DNA from: Scybalousia_A sp052170555
GTDB taxonomy: Bacteria > Bacteroidota > Bacteroidia > Bacteroidales > P3
Length of the DNA stretch: 64,000 nucleotides
Assembly: GCA_052170555.1 (NCBI GenBank)
Contig: JBQNAI010000009.1
Coordinates: 1-64,000 of the forward strand
Reading direction: 5' to 3'
The number at the start of each line of letters is the position of its first letter. Within the stretch, counting starts at the first letter, position 1. Made by a program: the position numbers and the translations under genes. The notes beneath the pieces were generated by a model, which had not been told where the DNA came from, ran no database searches, and saw only the letters and a program-made list of their open reading frames with translations. Positions 36,214 through 45,756 of this stretch are shown here, one piece after another.

Positions 36214-36957
36214 TTATTTACACTCTCTTTGACGTAGCACCTCATACATCAATATCCCTGCTGCTACACTAACGTTCAAAGATTCTATCTTTCCTTTCAC
36301 CGGAATTTTGAGCAAAGTATCCGACATTTTTGTGATATCCTTACTAATACCTTTATCCTCTGCTCCCATAATAATACACAATGGCTCTCGCATATCAACA
36401 TTTGTATAATTGATATCAGCCTTTTCACTCGCAGAATAAATTTTTATACCACTTTGTCGTAAAAAATTAATCGTTGTTTTTGTATTCATTGACTTGCAAA
36501 TAGGGATTCTTAATATAGCACCTGAAGATGTTTTGACCGCATCCATATTTATACGTGCAGAACCTTCGTTTGGTACAATTATACAATCAACACCCACACA
36601 TTCTGCCGACCTCACTATCGCACCTACATTCCTTACATCCGTCAAATGGTCTAAGAACATAATAAAAGGAAAATTACCTTGTTCAAAAATATGAGATACA
36701 GTTTGCTCTAAGTCCGAATATGTTATCAATGAACAATATGCTATAACTCCTTGATGATTCGCTCCCTTAGAAATAGCATTCAGTTTTTCAGATGGCACAT
36801 ATTGTATAGGTATATGCTTACTGCAATTTCTCATTTCCTCTTTTAAAATACGTATATTGTCACTCCGTAGATTGGATTGCAAAAGTATTTTGTCTATTTG
36901 CTTATCTTCTCTTAATGCTTCTATAAGCGGTCTTATTCCGTAAATAAAATTATCCAT
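36214..36957 (-). CDS. rlmB: 23S rRNA (guanosine-2'-O-)-methyltransferase RlmB (TrmH/SpoU family)
   Basis: A 247-residue SPOUT methyltransferase. The N-terminal substrate-binding domain begins FIYGIRPLIEAL. The SpoU motifs are DHLTDVRNVGAIVRSAE (motif 1), MGAEDKGIS (motif 2) and IPVKGKIESLNVSVAAGILMYE (motif 3), containing the knot and the SAM site. The family also includes TrmH; the GIRPLIEAL start favours RlmB. Its upstream gap contains array G, and no clean -7 element is visible. Confidence 0.9.
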   Translation of the reverse strand: MDNFIYGIRPLIEALREDKQIDKILLQSNLRSDNIRILKEEMRNCSKHIPIQYVPSEKLNAISKGANHQGVIAYCSLITYSDLEQTVSHIFEQGNFPFIMFLDHLTDVRNVGAIVRSAECVGVDCIIVPNEGSARINMDAVKTSSGAILRIPICKSMNTKTTINFLRQSGIKIYSASEKADINYTNVDMREPLCIIMGAEDKGISKDITKMSDTLLKIPVKGKIESLNVSVAAGILMYEVLRQRECK

Positions 36958-36982
36958 TATCTCTCTAATTTATTTGAACAAT

Positions 36983-37031
36983 GTCTCACTTTATTAATTT
37001 CTTTCTTGACAATATTAAATTCTTTCTTGAC
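36983..37031. repeat. 21-bp periodic array G
   Basis: Cores GTCTCAC (36983-36989), TCTTGAC (37004-37010) and TCTTGAC (37025-37031) are 21 bp apart with spacers TTTATTAATTTCTT and AATATTAAATTCTT. The two TCTTGAC cores are direct repeats. The array lies between lolD and rlmB, where the rlmB leader should be. Confidence 0.72.
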
Positions 37032-37088
37032 TTTAATTCTATCAAATGATATTTTATTTTATTACCCTCCTGTGTTGCTTCTATACTA

Positions 37089-37739
37089 CTATACAACTAT
37101 CCCATCGGATATGACAAGTTTTCTATCCGACATGGAAGAAAACTTATCACTGTGCGTTACAATAACGAAAGTCTGTTGATATTTTTCTCTAAGCATAAAA
37201 AACAAATCAAAAAGTTGTTGAGCATTTTTCGAATCCAAATTACCACTCGGCTCATCTGCCAAAACTAATTCAGGAGAATTAATCAAAGCTCTTGCGATAG
37301 CAACTCTCTGTTGCTCTCCTCCCGAAAGTTCATTCGGAAAATTATTTTCCTTGCCAGCAAGTGAAAGGGTATCAAATAATTCTTTTGCCTTATCCTCTGC
37401 TATTTGTTTGTCACCACCATAAAGTAACGCCGGCAGGATAACATTTTCTATCGCAGTAAATTCACTTAATAAATAATGAAATTGAAACACGAACCCTATC
37501 TGTTTATTTCTAAAAATAGATAATTCCTTATCTGATAATTTGGTTATGTCTCTACCATTGACTAGAATATCTCCACTATCCGCCTTATCCAATGTACCTA
37601 TTATATTCAATAATGTCGTTTTCCCTGCACCTGATGCCCCGGTAATGGATACAATTTCACTATTGGCTATCTCAAAACTAACATTTTTTAAAACTTTAAG
37701 AGACTCATATGATTTGGATATATTATTTACTACTATCAT
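37089..37739 (-). CDS. lolD: ABC ATPase, LolD-like
   Basis: A 216-residue ATPase of the lipoprotein-releasing (LolCDE) / MacB-type group. Walker A is GASGAGKTT at 34-42, the Q-loop region is GFVFQFHYLLSEFTA, the signature NELSGGEQQR and Walker B ELVLADEPSGNLD. The LolD-type FQFHYLLSEFTALENV-like segment supports the name. The LolC/E permease is not adjacent. It overlaps the patatin/BamA gene stop by 4 bp (ATGA), so the two are translationally coupled; a role at the outer membrane would link them. Confidence 0.85.
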   Translation of the reverse strand: MIVVNNISKSYESLKVLKNVSFEIANSEIVSITGASGAGKTTLLNIIGTLDKADSGDILVNGRDITKLSDKELSIFRNKQIGFVFQFHYLLSEFTAIENVILPALLYGGDKQIAEDKAKELFDTLSLAGKENNFPNELSGGEQQRVAIARALINSPELVLADEPSGNLDSKNAQQLFDLFFMLREKYQQTFVIVTHSDKFSSMSDRKLVISDGIVV

Positions 37740-40117
37740 CTTTCTATATTTTTATTATTGAACAACATCTTTCCAAAAGAAAGAGAAATATTCCAAGGTT
37801 GAATTTTTGTATTATCTCTCTGGATATAAGATGCAGACAAAACAATATTACCAATGGGAGTTGAAAATCCCAAATTCAATGCACTTATCAAGTAAATCCT
37901 ATGAAACAAATCACCATAATAAGGTTGATTATAATCATTTGCTAAAATTTCTCTCACAGGCAAATATCCATAAATGCCCCATCGTAATGAAGTTTTTCCT
38001 AAAAGTGAGCCTCCTATTTTAAGTATTTGTTCCATACCTACTGAAAAAAACTGATTGGAGCGATATTCAGGATAGAACTGCGTAAAAGTTTCTATTGTTG
38101 GGGCAAAGTAACCCGAATTTAACAAGGAAGCTTTTTGCGTAGAAAAGAGTTCTTGAAATGAGTAATGTGTCTTTGTCAGTATTCCGAACGAATAATACTT
38201 TGATATACTATGATATATCTTTGTTTCCAAATCCACTTGCAGCCACGCATGTCTTTTTTGGAAAGAATGAAATGATGAGGATGGTAAAAAATCGTATAAA
38301 TAACTATTTCCTGGATAAAATTTTTCTTTACCTCTCACATATTGAATATTGAATTCTATATATTTACCATCAGTAGCAAAAATATTATCATCAAGAGAAT
38401 TGAGAGTTAATGTCGTTGCAAAAACGAAATTACGAAATTTTGTAATATCATTAGTATCAGTACTCAATATAATATCATCATTAAAATATCTGTCATTGGT
38501 TTCTCCTATACCCATTCTAAACACTAACTTACTCCTATTAGTTACCGGGACTCCGAGCCGCACCTGTGCATTAGTTTCCCTTTGTATCAAATAATTTTTA
38601 GCAGAGTATTCAAACAATCCGTTACGATTGCGAAAATAATTCCAACGATTGTAATTTAGTTGCATATCCAAATAAAAAGGCAAACTTCTGTTTGGAAAAT
38701 CCATACGATAATAAATATTTGTGGCAGTATAGTAACGTCCTAAATAGCTATTGAGACTAATCTTATAGGAATATCTATGAAAAAAATTGTATTCCAACCC
38801 TAAAAATAGATTGCTTATTGGCTCTGTTGACAGCATTCCCCCTAATTTTGTCTGCAATATATTCTTTGTTTTAATGTTTAAGTCCAAAACATAGCTCTTT
38901 AAAAAATTATCATAATAAATACTAGGTTCTATATTCCTAATATTATCAAGTGAAGCGACAGAAAGATAGTTAAATTTCAAATCATCTAACAAAACACTAT
39001 CTTTATCTATATTCATCAACATAAGTCTACCAATATGCGTTTGAACAGGACGACTTACTCCATGCACAATAATATTCCCAATAACCAAAGGTTTTTTCTT
39101 TTCGTTAAAAATCTTTCTCTTTGCAACACGTTCTTCAATAGATATACTATCCTTGACCAAAGACTTAATCTTCTTAATATTTGCCACAGCAGTATTATAT
39201 CCTCTTTGAATACATTGCTCTTTCATCGTAAAATCCATAATAGATACGAATTTCATATTAGGCTCTATTATTAAGGATTGCTCTATTGGCATTTCGTATT
39301 TTGAATCCACGGTAACCATGTTCTTAATATACAGTACAAGGTCCTCATCGTTTGGCGTATCAAAGTTATCTACCACCTTAACTCCTAACATAATATCAGG
39401 AGAAAAGAATTCATTCATTTCCATTGAGGGGAAATTGTTATAAAGTCCCCCATCACACATTAAATTACCATTAATTGCTAATGGAGAAAAGAAAAATGGA
39501 AAAGTCATTGAAGCCCTAATACTTTTAGATAAACTACCACTACGCTGATTTGAGGGTTTACGGTTAGCAATATCGGAAGCAACACAAAAAAAAGGAATCA
39601 TAAGATCGTTATAATTACCTTTGCAAAGTTCATCAGCAGAAGCAAAAAATTGCATGAAAGCAAAATCCATCTGAACAGGATTGATAAGACTAAGAGGTAT
39701 GTCTGCTTTAAAGTTTTTATTGATATCAAAACCCATTTTCAGTAAGGCATTGTCTTTTTCTGCCAATTTGTAATAATATTGATATTTATCATCTATTTTT
39801 CTTGCCAACCAATCATTCAATTCCTCCGAATAAAATATCTGTTCTATCTCATCAGGGGAATAACCTGAAGCATAAAGCCCTCCAATTATCCCTCCCATAG
39901 ACGTTCCTGCAATGAAATCTATTGGAATACCATATTGTTCAAATGCTTTCAAAACTCCAATGTGAGCGAGCCCCTTGGCTCCTCCACCACTTAACACAAG
40001 GCCAACTGTCTTACGCTTATTAGTATCTTGTGTCGGCACAACCTCAAAGACAGCCTGTGAATAAACACATTCTATCATTACAAACACAATTGCTACACAC
40101 AAAAAAAAACACTTCAT
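37736..40117 (-). CDS. Patatin-like phospholipase with BamA-type outer-membrane barrel
   Basis: A 793-residue protein of the PlpD-like class. A signal peptide covers residues 1-20. The patatin domain (about 36-330) has the oxyanion SGGGAKG at 43-49, the nucleophile S73 in GTSMGG, and D222 in CDGG. A POTRA-like segment (about 345-415, VIGNIIVHGVSRPV) precedes a C-terminal 16-strand-type BamA barrel rich in aromatic residues and ending FGKMLF. It probably delivers a phospholipase to the cell surface or periplasm. It is first in a two-gene unit with lolD. Its promoter element lies at 40155-40162. Confidence 0.92.
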   Translation of the reverse strand: MKCFFLCVAIVFVMIECVYSQAVFEVVPTQDTNKRKTVGLVLSGGGAKGLAHIGVLKAFEQYGIPIDFIAGTSMGGIIGGLYASGYSPDEIEQIFYSEELNDWLARKIDDKYQYYYKLAEKDNALLKMGFDINKNFKADIPLSLINPVQMDFAFMQFFASADELCKGNYNDLMIPFFCVASDIANRKPSNQRSGSLSKSIRASMTFPFFFSPLAINGNLMCDGGLYNNFPSMEMNEFFSPDIMLGVKVVDNFDTPNDEDLVLYIKNMVTVDSKYEMPIEQSLIIEPNMKFVSIMDFTMKEQCIQRGYNTAVANIKKIKSLVKDSISIEERVAKRKIFNEKKKPLVIGNIIVHGVSRPVQTHIGRLMLMNIDKDSVLLDDLKFNYLSVASLDNIRNIEPSIYYDNFLKSYVLDLNIKTKNILQTKLGGMLSTEPISNLFLGLEYNFFHRYSYKISLNSYLGRYYTATNIYYRMDFPNRSLPFYLDMQLNYNRWNYFRNRNGLFEYSAKNYLIQRETNAQVRLGVPVTNRSKLVFRMGIGETNDRYFNDDIILSTDTNDITKFRNFVFATTLTLNSLDDNIFATDGKYIEFNIQYVRGKEKFYPGNSYLYDFLPSSSFHSFQKRHAWLQVDLETKIYHSISKYYSFGILTKTHYSFQELFSTQKASLLNSGYFAPTIETFTQFYPEYRSNQFFSVGMEQILKIGGSLLGKTSLRWGIYGYLPVREILANDYNQPYYGDLFHRIYLISALNLGFSTPIGNIVLSASYIQRDNTKIQPWNISLSFGKMLFNNKNIER

Positions 40118-40154
40118 TTACCTATTAATATGCCGTTACATAAACTGTGAGATG

Positions 40155-40162
40155 CAAAGTTA
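40155..40162 (-). promoter_or_regulatory. -7 promoter element of the patatin/BamA gene
   Basis: The minus strand reads TAACTTTG then C, 37 bases upstream of the ATG at 40117. Confidence 0.6.
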
Positions 40163-40358
40163 CAACGAAATTTCTAAATGATAAAAAATTATCATTCTAT
40201 TTTTTATTTAGACAAAATAAACGTACGCATCCTTTCCTAATTAAGACAATATTTCTATACTTTTTTTCGTCTATGAAATATCTTGTTATTATTTAATACT
40301 TTAAATACTTAATCAATACTTTTTCACCGTTATTTTTTGGTAGTAAGTAAAAAAGTTG

Positions 40359-40366
40359 TAAATTTG
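40359..40366 (+). promoter_or_regulatory. -7 promoter element of tRNA-Met
   Basis: TAAATTTG followed by C, 11 bases before the tRNA. Confidence 0.6.
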
Positions 40367-40377
40367 CAACCTCAAAT

Positions 40378-40451
40378 GGCGGGGTAGCTCAGTTGGTTAG
40401 AGCGTCGGATTCATAACCCGGAGGTCACGAGTTCAATTCTCGTTCCCGCTA
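40378..40451 (+). tRNA. tRNA-Met (anticodon CAT), elongator type
   Basis: A 74-base cloverleaf with D arm GCTC/GAGC, anticodon loop TTCATAA and T arm ACGAG TTCAATT CTCGT. The acceptor (GGCGGGG with TCCCGCT) has G-T wobbles at both ends, and position 31-39 is an A-C mismatch. A standard initiator has a C1-A72 mismatch, which is absent, so elongator Met or a lysidine-type Ile2 tRNA is indicated. Confidence 0.9.
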
Positions 40452-40547
40452 CTTTATGAAAGAATGTCCTATCGGCTTGGTTAATCGTCACAATATGGTC
40501 CATCCCTTTTCTTAAAAATAATAAAATTGAGAATGTTGGCTATCTTA
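40452..40547. other. Short gap after tRNA-Met
   Basis: No gene or clear terminator is seen between the tRNA and the convergent 3' end of the YraN-family gene. Confidence 0.4.
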
Positions 40548-40919
40548 TCAAATTAGAGGTACAAATGCGTTTTTTATATGTTCTATTTGTGGTGTCAAAG
40601 AAGTGCCTAATACAATGGAAATCACATCAAATCTAGCCTCCAAGTCTATATTATATCTTTTTATGTAATTATCTGCTACCATTATTATACTTTGCTGTTT
40701 TTTTCTATTGACAGCTTTGTAAGGTTGTCCAAACTGCCCAGTTGCCCTCTGTTTTACCTCAACGAAAACAACCTCATTTTTGTCCCTGGCCACAATATCT
40801 ACTTCTTTCTTGTTATGGATATAATTTCTCGTTAATATTTTGTATCCTAAATTTTCCAAAAAATCAACTGCAATGTCCTCCCCTCGCCTTCCGACTTGAT
40901 ACGTATTTATTTTTTCCAT
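40548..40919 (-). CDS. YraN/UPF0102-family putative endonuclease
   Basis: A 123-residue protein of the UPF0102 family, with a restriction-endonuclease-like core. GRRGEDIAVDFLENLGYKIL leads into the nuclease motif VDIVARDKNEVVFVEVKQR (D...EVK). Biological role is unknown. Its start overlaps the stop of the DPP III gene by one base (TAATG), so translation is coupled. Confidence 0.88.
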   Translation of the reverse strand: MEKINTYQVGRRGEDIAVDFLENLGYKILTRNYIHNKKEVDIVARDKNEVVFVEVKQRATGQFGQPYKAVNRKKQQSIIMVADNYIKRYNIDLEARFDVISIVLGTSLTPQIEHIKNAFVPLI

Positions 40920-42892
40920 TATTTATCGCTACAAGAATATTTTTTAGCATAATAAAGTTGTTGTTCAATAAATGATCTAGGATAGGTAACTGCTATATCT
41001 ATCACCTGCCCTTGGGTATTTTTTATTTCAGTAAAGTAAGGATTAACAAATCCAGAATAAGGTTTAATATCCAAACTTGCGTATCTATCCAAAATTTCTT
41101 CATGTAATTGCCTATCAATATTTACTCCGTACTTCTCTACCAAATATTTACCATTTTCATAATTTCCAGTAGATTTGATTTCTTGAATTTTGTAAAGCAA
41201 TTCCCCAAACATATTTCTAAGTTTTTGATAATCCTTTACAACAAAATATGTCTTACCGTCTTTTATTTCCCTTTGCACACATCCTTTTCCTTTCTGCAAA
41301 ACATATTCACAAATCAACTTTCTATTTTGCATGTGTGCCTCAGTAATATTATCTCCTAACTCAATACGTGCCAATTGTACCAAAAGACCATTACGAATAT
41401 AAGAATCATACTGAGTCATGCCGACCTGAAGTGAAGGCATCAAGTTTAGAGTTATCATTTTTTCGTCCATAAGATAATAAAGTGCAAACAAATCTGCTCT
41501 TGCCTCCTCCAACGTAGAAGAATACTCTTTTAGGGCATTAGCAGGTGTAGAATCCAATAATTGACCCGACCCATGTCCTAAACATTCGTGTAAGTCAGTA
41601 TGTAAGTTATCAGAAAGCCTACCGTACATCAATACCCTATCTATCTCCTGTTGTGAGTATGCAAATTCTTTCAGAGCAGTTTTTGGTTTTTCCATTGATG
41701 CAAAAAAATGAGCATCAGAAAGATTTGCAATTGTTGTGCTCTTACTCCCATACTCCTTCCTTATCCAATCAGCATTGGGCAAATTAATGCCGATAGGTGA
41801 GACAGGATAACAATCGCCTGCTAATATAACAGCATTAATCACCTTTGCACTTACACCTTTTACGGTCTTTTTGCGATACTCTATTTTGATAGGTGAATTA
41901 TCTTCAAACCATTGTGCATTATTACATATGATTTGAGTTCTTTTTGTAGCCGTTAAGTCTTTATAATTCACAATTGCTTCCCACGTTCCTTTCATTCCCA
42001 ACGGGTCATTGTACGTTTCTACAAATCCATTTACATAATCACAGATAGAATCTATATCTTGTACCCACAATATACTATATTCATCCCAGGCTTGTAGATT
42101 TCCATTTTTATAATACTCTATCAATTTATTTGTATAGGCAATTTGACTTTCATTCTCTGCAAATTCCAAAGATTTACTCAACCACTCAATGATTTTTATT
42201 AAATATTTACCATACATCGAAGTAGCCTTAGCCGTTATTTCTACTACCTTATCATTTTCTTTTACCAATTTAGTATTAAGTCCTAAACTAATAGGTCTCA
42301 AATTGTCCACTTCAATACTCTTGTAATACTCTTCCGTCTCTTTACGAGTAACATTGTCATAAAAATTAACTGAACTATTTTTCACAATATCATTGTATGT
42401 GTTGCTATCTCTTCTTACGGGAGCAATGCGTGTATCATAAATTTGTTCTAACAACCACTCAGCTTTTTCTTGTCCTTCCAAAAGTTTCGCAAAGTATTCT
42501 TTACTACATCCGGGGTAAAATTTCTTTTCCCCATAATGATGATGCATGCCATTAGAAAAGAAAAAACGTTTGGCATATTCTTCAAAATTTTTCCATTCTT
42601 GAATTTCCCTATCTCCTTTGTATGATTCAAGTATAGTTTCCAGTGATTTACGAATACAAAGATTGTATTTGTAATTTTCATCAAAGAAAATATCTCTTCC
42701 CCATAATGCAGCCTCTGACAGACAATACAGATAACGTTTTTGTCTTAATGAAAGAGTGTCCCAGTGTGGCAATTGATACCTCATAACCTTACAATCTGCG
42801 AACTCATCTATTATAAATTTAAACGCTTTTATCTCATCTCCTTTATTCTTCAACTTTGCAATATTTTCTTTATCCAAATTATTCATATTCAT
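40919..42892 (-). CDS. Dipeptidyl peptidase III (family M49)
   Basis: A 657-residue zinc peptidase that removes N-terminal dipeptides. The zinc motif is HECLGH at 435-440, the variant known from Bacteroides thetaiotaomicron DPP III rather than HELLGH of eukaryotes, and the second motif is EEARAD at 462-467. No signal peptide is seen, so it should be cytosolic. It precedes the YraN-family gene with a 1-base overlap. The likely promoter is at 43050-43057, making array H (42934-43003) part of its 5' leader. Confidence 0.93.
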   Translation of the reverse strand: MNMNNLDKENIAKLKNKGDEIKAFKFIIDEFADCKVMRYQLPHWDTLSLRQKRYLYCLSEAALWGRDIFFDENYKYNLCIRKSLETILESYKGDREIQEWKNFEEYAKRFFFSNGMHHHYGEKKFYPGCSKEYFAKLLEGQEKAEWLLEQIYDTRIAPVRRDSNTYNDIVKNSSVNFYDNVTRKETEEYYKSIEVDNLRPISLGLNTKLVKENDKVVEITAKATSMYGKYLIKIIEWLSKSLEFAENESQIAYTNKLIEYYKNGNLQAWDEYSILWVQDIDSICDYVNGFVETYNDPLGMKGTWEAIVNYKDLTATKRTQIICNNAQWFEDNSPIKIEYRKKTVKGVSAKVINAVILAGDCYPVSPIGINLPNADWIRKEYGSKSTTIANLSDAHFFASMEKPKTALKEFAYSQQEIDRVLMYGRLSDNLHTDLHECLGHGSGQLLDSTPANALKEYSSTLEEARADLFALYYLMDEKMITLNLMPSLQVGMTQYDSYIRNGLLVQLARIELGDNITEAHMQNRKLICEYVLQKGKGCVQREIKDGKTYFVVKDYQKLRNMFGELLYKIQEIKSTGNYENGKYLVEKYGVNIDRQLHEEILDRYASLDIKPYSGFVNPYFTEIKNTQGQVIDIAVTYPRSFIEQQLYYAKKYSCSDK

Positions 42893-42933
42893 ATCCTCTT
42901 TATCTAATCACTTCTGTAATGCTCAAAAATAAA

Positions 42934-43003
42934 GTGCCATTTTAAAGAATCAAAGTGAGACATTAGTTAATTAATCTCACACTTTAATTTTTTGTTTTGC
43001 CAC
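42934..43003. repeat. 21-bp periodic array H
   Basis: Four cores are spaced exactly 21 bp: GTGCCAT (42934), GTGAGAC (42955), CTCACAC (42976) and TTGCCAC (42997). The first two read outward from the last two as an approximate inverted array. It sits in a divergent gap, between the DPP III start and both promoters, so it cannot be explained as a terminator of an upstream gene. Confidence 0.78.
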
Positions 43004-43049
43004 TTTATTCCTGTGTATTGCAAATCCAGTTTATTTTTATCGTTTTTTG

Positions 43050-43057
43050 CAAAAGTA
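43050..43057 (-). promoter_or_regulatory. -7 promoter element of the DPP III gene
   Basis: The minus strand reads TACTTTTG then C, about 157 bases before the ATG at 42892. It is back to back with the lptF/G promoter at 43071. Confidence 0.5.
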
Positions 43058-43070
43058 CGAATAATATTTG

Positions 43071-43078
43071 TAACTTTG
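43071..43078 (+). promoter_or_regulatory. -7 promoter element of the LptF/G gene
   Basis: TAACTTTG followed by C, 25 bases upstream of the TTG start at 43104. Confidence 0.6.
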
Positions 43079-43103
43079 CCATCCGAAATAAGAAAACTTT
43101 GGT

Positions 43104-44528
43104 TTGAAGAAAATAGATAAACTAATACTAAAATCTTTTTTAAGTCCATTGCTATTGACCTTTTCAATATCTATGTTTGTACTGATTATGACTTTTCTTT
43201 GGAGAAAGATAGAAACATTGATCGGAAAAGGGTTGGAATTCTCTACACTTTTAGAATTATTTGCTTATGCTAGTGCTACTATGGTGCCTATGGCATTACC
43301 GTTGAGCATTCTTTTAGCATCAATAATGACAATGGGTAATTTCGGTGAAAAATACGAGCTGGTAGCGATGAAAAGTGCCGGATTATCACTGTGGAGAATA
43401 CTTCGCCCACTAATAATCGTAGCTTTGAGTTTTTCGGTTGTCGCATTTTATTTCGCAGGTTGGGTAATTCCCACTGCAGATTTAAAAACAAAACAGTTAG
43501 CTTCCGATATTAAAGATAAAAAACCTGCAATTAATATTCGTCCAAATGAATTTTACACTCAAATTTCTTCGTATGTAATTCGTATTGATGCAAAAAATAA
43601 AAAAACTAACAAGATGTACGGCATACTTATCTACAATCACAGTAAAGATAACGGAAATACGGAGGTTATCAAAGCAGATAGCGGATATATGTACTCAGCT
43701 GAAAAAAATCTAACAATGGTATTTGAACTCTACGATGGAGAGGTTTTCTCTGAGGAGGTAACTGGCAAATCTTACATGACACGTCCCTTAACACGTATCA
43801 GTTTCAAAAAGCAAATAATCAGATTTGATGTCAGCGATTTTGCTATGCAAAAAAGTGACAAAGAAAAGTATTCCGACTCTTACAAAGTTTTGGGAGTAAA
43901 AAAGTTATATTCAAGGATAGATTCTCTATACTCAGAACAACAAAAAAGCAAAGAAAATTATCGTAAATACCTGTTGAATGCCCTATCCTTACACACAGAT
44001 AAGAGAAATATCAATATTACGAATATAAAACATGATTTTTACAAAGATTATTCTCAACTATCTAGTGAAAAACGTAAATCTAATGACAATTATTTGCAAT
44101 CCGTTATGAGCTCCATGACAGAAGATTTTATCAACCATACGGAAATAGAAAATTACGATCGCACGTATCTAAATAGACATTGGATAGAGTTTTATCGCAA
44201 GTTTACTTTATCCATTGCCTGCATAATTCTTTTTTTTATTGGGGCTCCTCTGGGATCTATTATTCGCAAAGGGGGGTTGGGGATGCCTGTTGTAGTATCT
44301 ATTATAGCATTTGCAATCTATTACGTGATAGGTATGATAGGTGAATCCATAGCTAAAGGAGGTAGCTTGTCGCCTCTTATCGCCATGTGGATGTCTTCTA
44401 TAATTTTTCTACCCGTAGGACTGTTTCTTACTCTAAAAGCGACCTCTGATAGCAAAATTCTATCCTTGGAGAGTTGGCAAAAAATTATCAATAAAATAAT
44501 TCATTTTTTCAAATTCAAAAAACAATAA
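43104..44528 (+). CDS. LptF/LptG-family lipopolysaccharide export permease
   Basis: A 474-residue inner-membrane component that, with LptB, extracts LPS for transport to the outer membrane. Three N-terminal membrane segments (about 12-35, 52-75 and 97-120) and three C-terminal ones (about 365-465) flank a periplasmic jellyroll domain (about 130-300). The segment ASATMVPMALPLSILLASIMTMGNFGE is the family hallmark (given here as ASATMVPMALP and ILLASIMTMGNFGE). The start is TTG at 43104; the protein begins MKKIDKLILKSF, as in homologs, and no ATG fits. It heads a unit with two glycosyltransferases. Confidence 0.9.
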   Translation: MKKIDKLILKSFLSPLLLTFSISMFVLIMTFLWRKIETLIGKGLEFSTLLELFAYASATMVPMALPLSILLASIMTMGNFGEKYELVAMKSAGLSLWRILRPLIIVALSFSVVAFYFAGWVIPTADLKTKQLASDIKDKKPAINIRPNEFYTQISSYVIRIDAKNKKTNKMYGILIYNHSKDNGNTEVIKADSGYMYSAEKNLTMVFELYDGEVFSEEVTGKSYMTRPLTRISFKKQIIRFDVSDFAMQKSDKEKYSDSYKVLGVKKLYSRIDSLYSEQQKSKENYRKYLLNALSLHTDKRNINITNIKHDFYKDYSQLSSEKRKSNDNYLQSVMSSMTEDFINHTEIENYDRTYLNRHWIEFYRKFTLSIACIILFFIGAPLGSIIRKGGLGMPVVVSIIAFAIYYVIGMIGESIAKGGSLSPLIAMWMSSIIFLPVGLFLTLKATSDSKILSLESWQKIINKIIHFFKFKKQ

Positions 44529-44547
44529 AACGAAAACAACAATAAGT

Positions 44548-45750
44548 ATGAATATTCTCCAATTTTGTTATAAGCCTCCTTATCCTGCAATAGATGGTGG
44601 GACCATCGATATGTACAGCATTGGACAAGGATTTACTAACTTAGGACACAAAGTGAAGGTTTTGACTTTTTATTCGGATAAAAACCCATTCCAAAAAGAA
44701 TTATTACCACAAAACTATATTGACACTTATAAGCCTGAAGGTGTTTATGTAAATTTACAACCTAATATTTTTGATGCATTACTGTATATCTTCATCGCAC
44801 GAAGTTATATCGTAGAAAGATTTGTATCTAACAGGATGAAAAACAAACTAATTAGTGTATTGCAAGAAGATAATTATGATATTGTTCAAGTAGAGAGCAT
44901 CAACCTTGTCCCATATATACCAATTATTAGACAGTTCTCGGATGCTAAAATAAGTTTTCATTGTCCTAATGTAGAACATTTAATATGGCAACGAATTTAT
45001 CGCAACGAAAAGAAAAATATTTTCAAACGTTGGTATTTGAAAAACACTGCACAAAACATGAAATACTATGAACAAAGCCATATCAATGAATTTGACATTG
45101 TATTTCCCGTAACTGAAATAGATGCAACTTATTTTAGGAGTATGGGATGTACTAGACCTTGCAAAGGGGTACCCATCGGATTTGAGATACCCGAAGATTT
45201 ACCGGATGTTATGCAAGAAGAAAACTCTATATTCCACATCGGCAGCATGAATTGGTTTCCTAACGAACAGGGGATTAAATGGTTTTTAAATGATGTCTGG
45301 AATGAAATACTCAAATCCTCGCCGAATGTTCATCTTTACTTAGCTGGCAGACACATGTCTTCATATTTTACAAAAGGTTGTTGGAAAAATGTAAACGTTG
45401 TGGGTGAGGTTTCCGATAGTGTGATGTTTATGCGTGGCAAACAGATAATGGCAGTACCTCTTTTGAGTGGTAGTGGCATTAGAATCAAGATTTTGGAAGC
45501 TATGAGTTTGTCAAAAGCAATCGTTGCCACAAGTATTGCGGCCGAGGGTATAATGTATGAAAATGGAGTTAATATTCTGATTGCTGATACTCCCGAAGAA
45601 TTTGCCAAGTGTATAAAGAAACTTGTAGAAGACAAAGATTACTGCAAACAATTAGGAGAAAATGCAGAAAAACTTATTAGGGAAAGATATGCCATTAATA
45701 CTGTTGCACAGGAGATAATAGATGAATACAATAAACTGTTAAATAACTAA
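44548..45750 (+). CDS. Glycosyltransferase family 4 (GT-B fold)
   Basis: A 400-residue glycosyltransferase. The N-terminal domain starts MNILQFCYKPPYPAIDGGTI, the usual open GT-B glycine motif. The C-terminal nucleotide-sugar site has GSGIRIKILEAMSLSKAIVAT with the conserved E...E spacing. Donor and acceptor are unknown. It follows the LPS permease by 19 bp and precedes another glycosyltransferase by 6 bp, so a role in LPS or a surface glycan is plausible. Confidence 0.87.
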   Translation: MNILQFCYKPPYPAIDGGTIDMYSIGQGFTNLGHKVKVLTFYSDKNPFQKELLPQNYIDTYKPEGVYVNLQPNIFDALLYIFIARSYIVERFVSNRMKNKLISVLQEDNYDIVQVESINLVPYIPIIRQFSDAKISFHCPNVEHLIWQRIYRNEKKNIFKRWYLKNTAQNMKYYEQSHINEFDIVFPVTEIDATYFRSMGCTRPCKGVPIGFEIPEDLPDVMQEENSIFHIGSMNWFPNEQGIKWFLNDVWNEILKSSPNVHLYLAGRHMSSYFTKGCWKNVNVVGEVSDSVMFMRGKQIMAVPLLSGSGIRIKILEAMSLSKAIVATSIAAEGIMYENGVNILIADTPEEFAKCIKKLVEDKDYCKQLGENAEKLIRERYAINTVAQEIIDEYNKLLNN

Positions 45751-45756
45751 CTTTTT

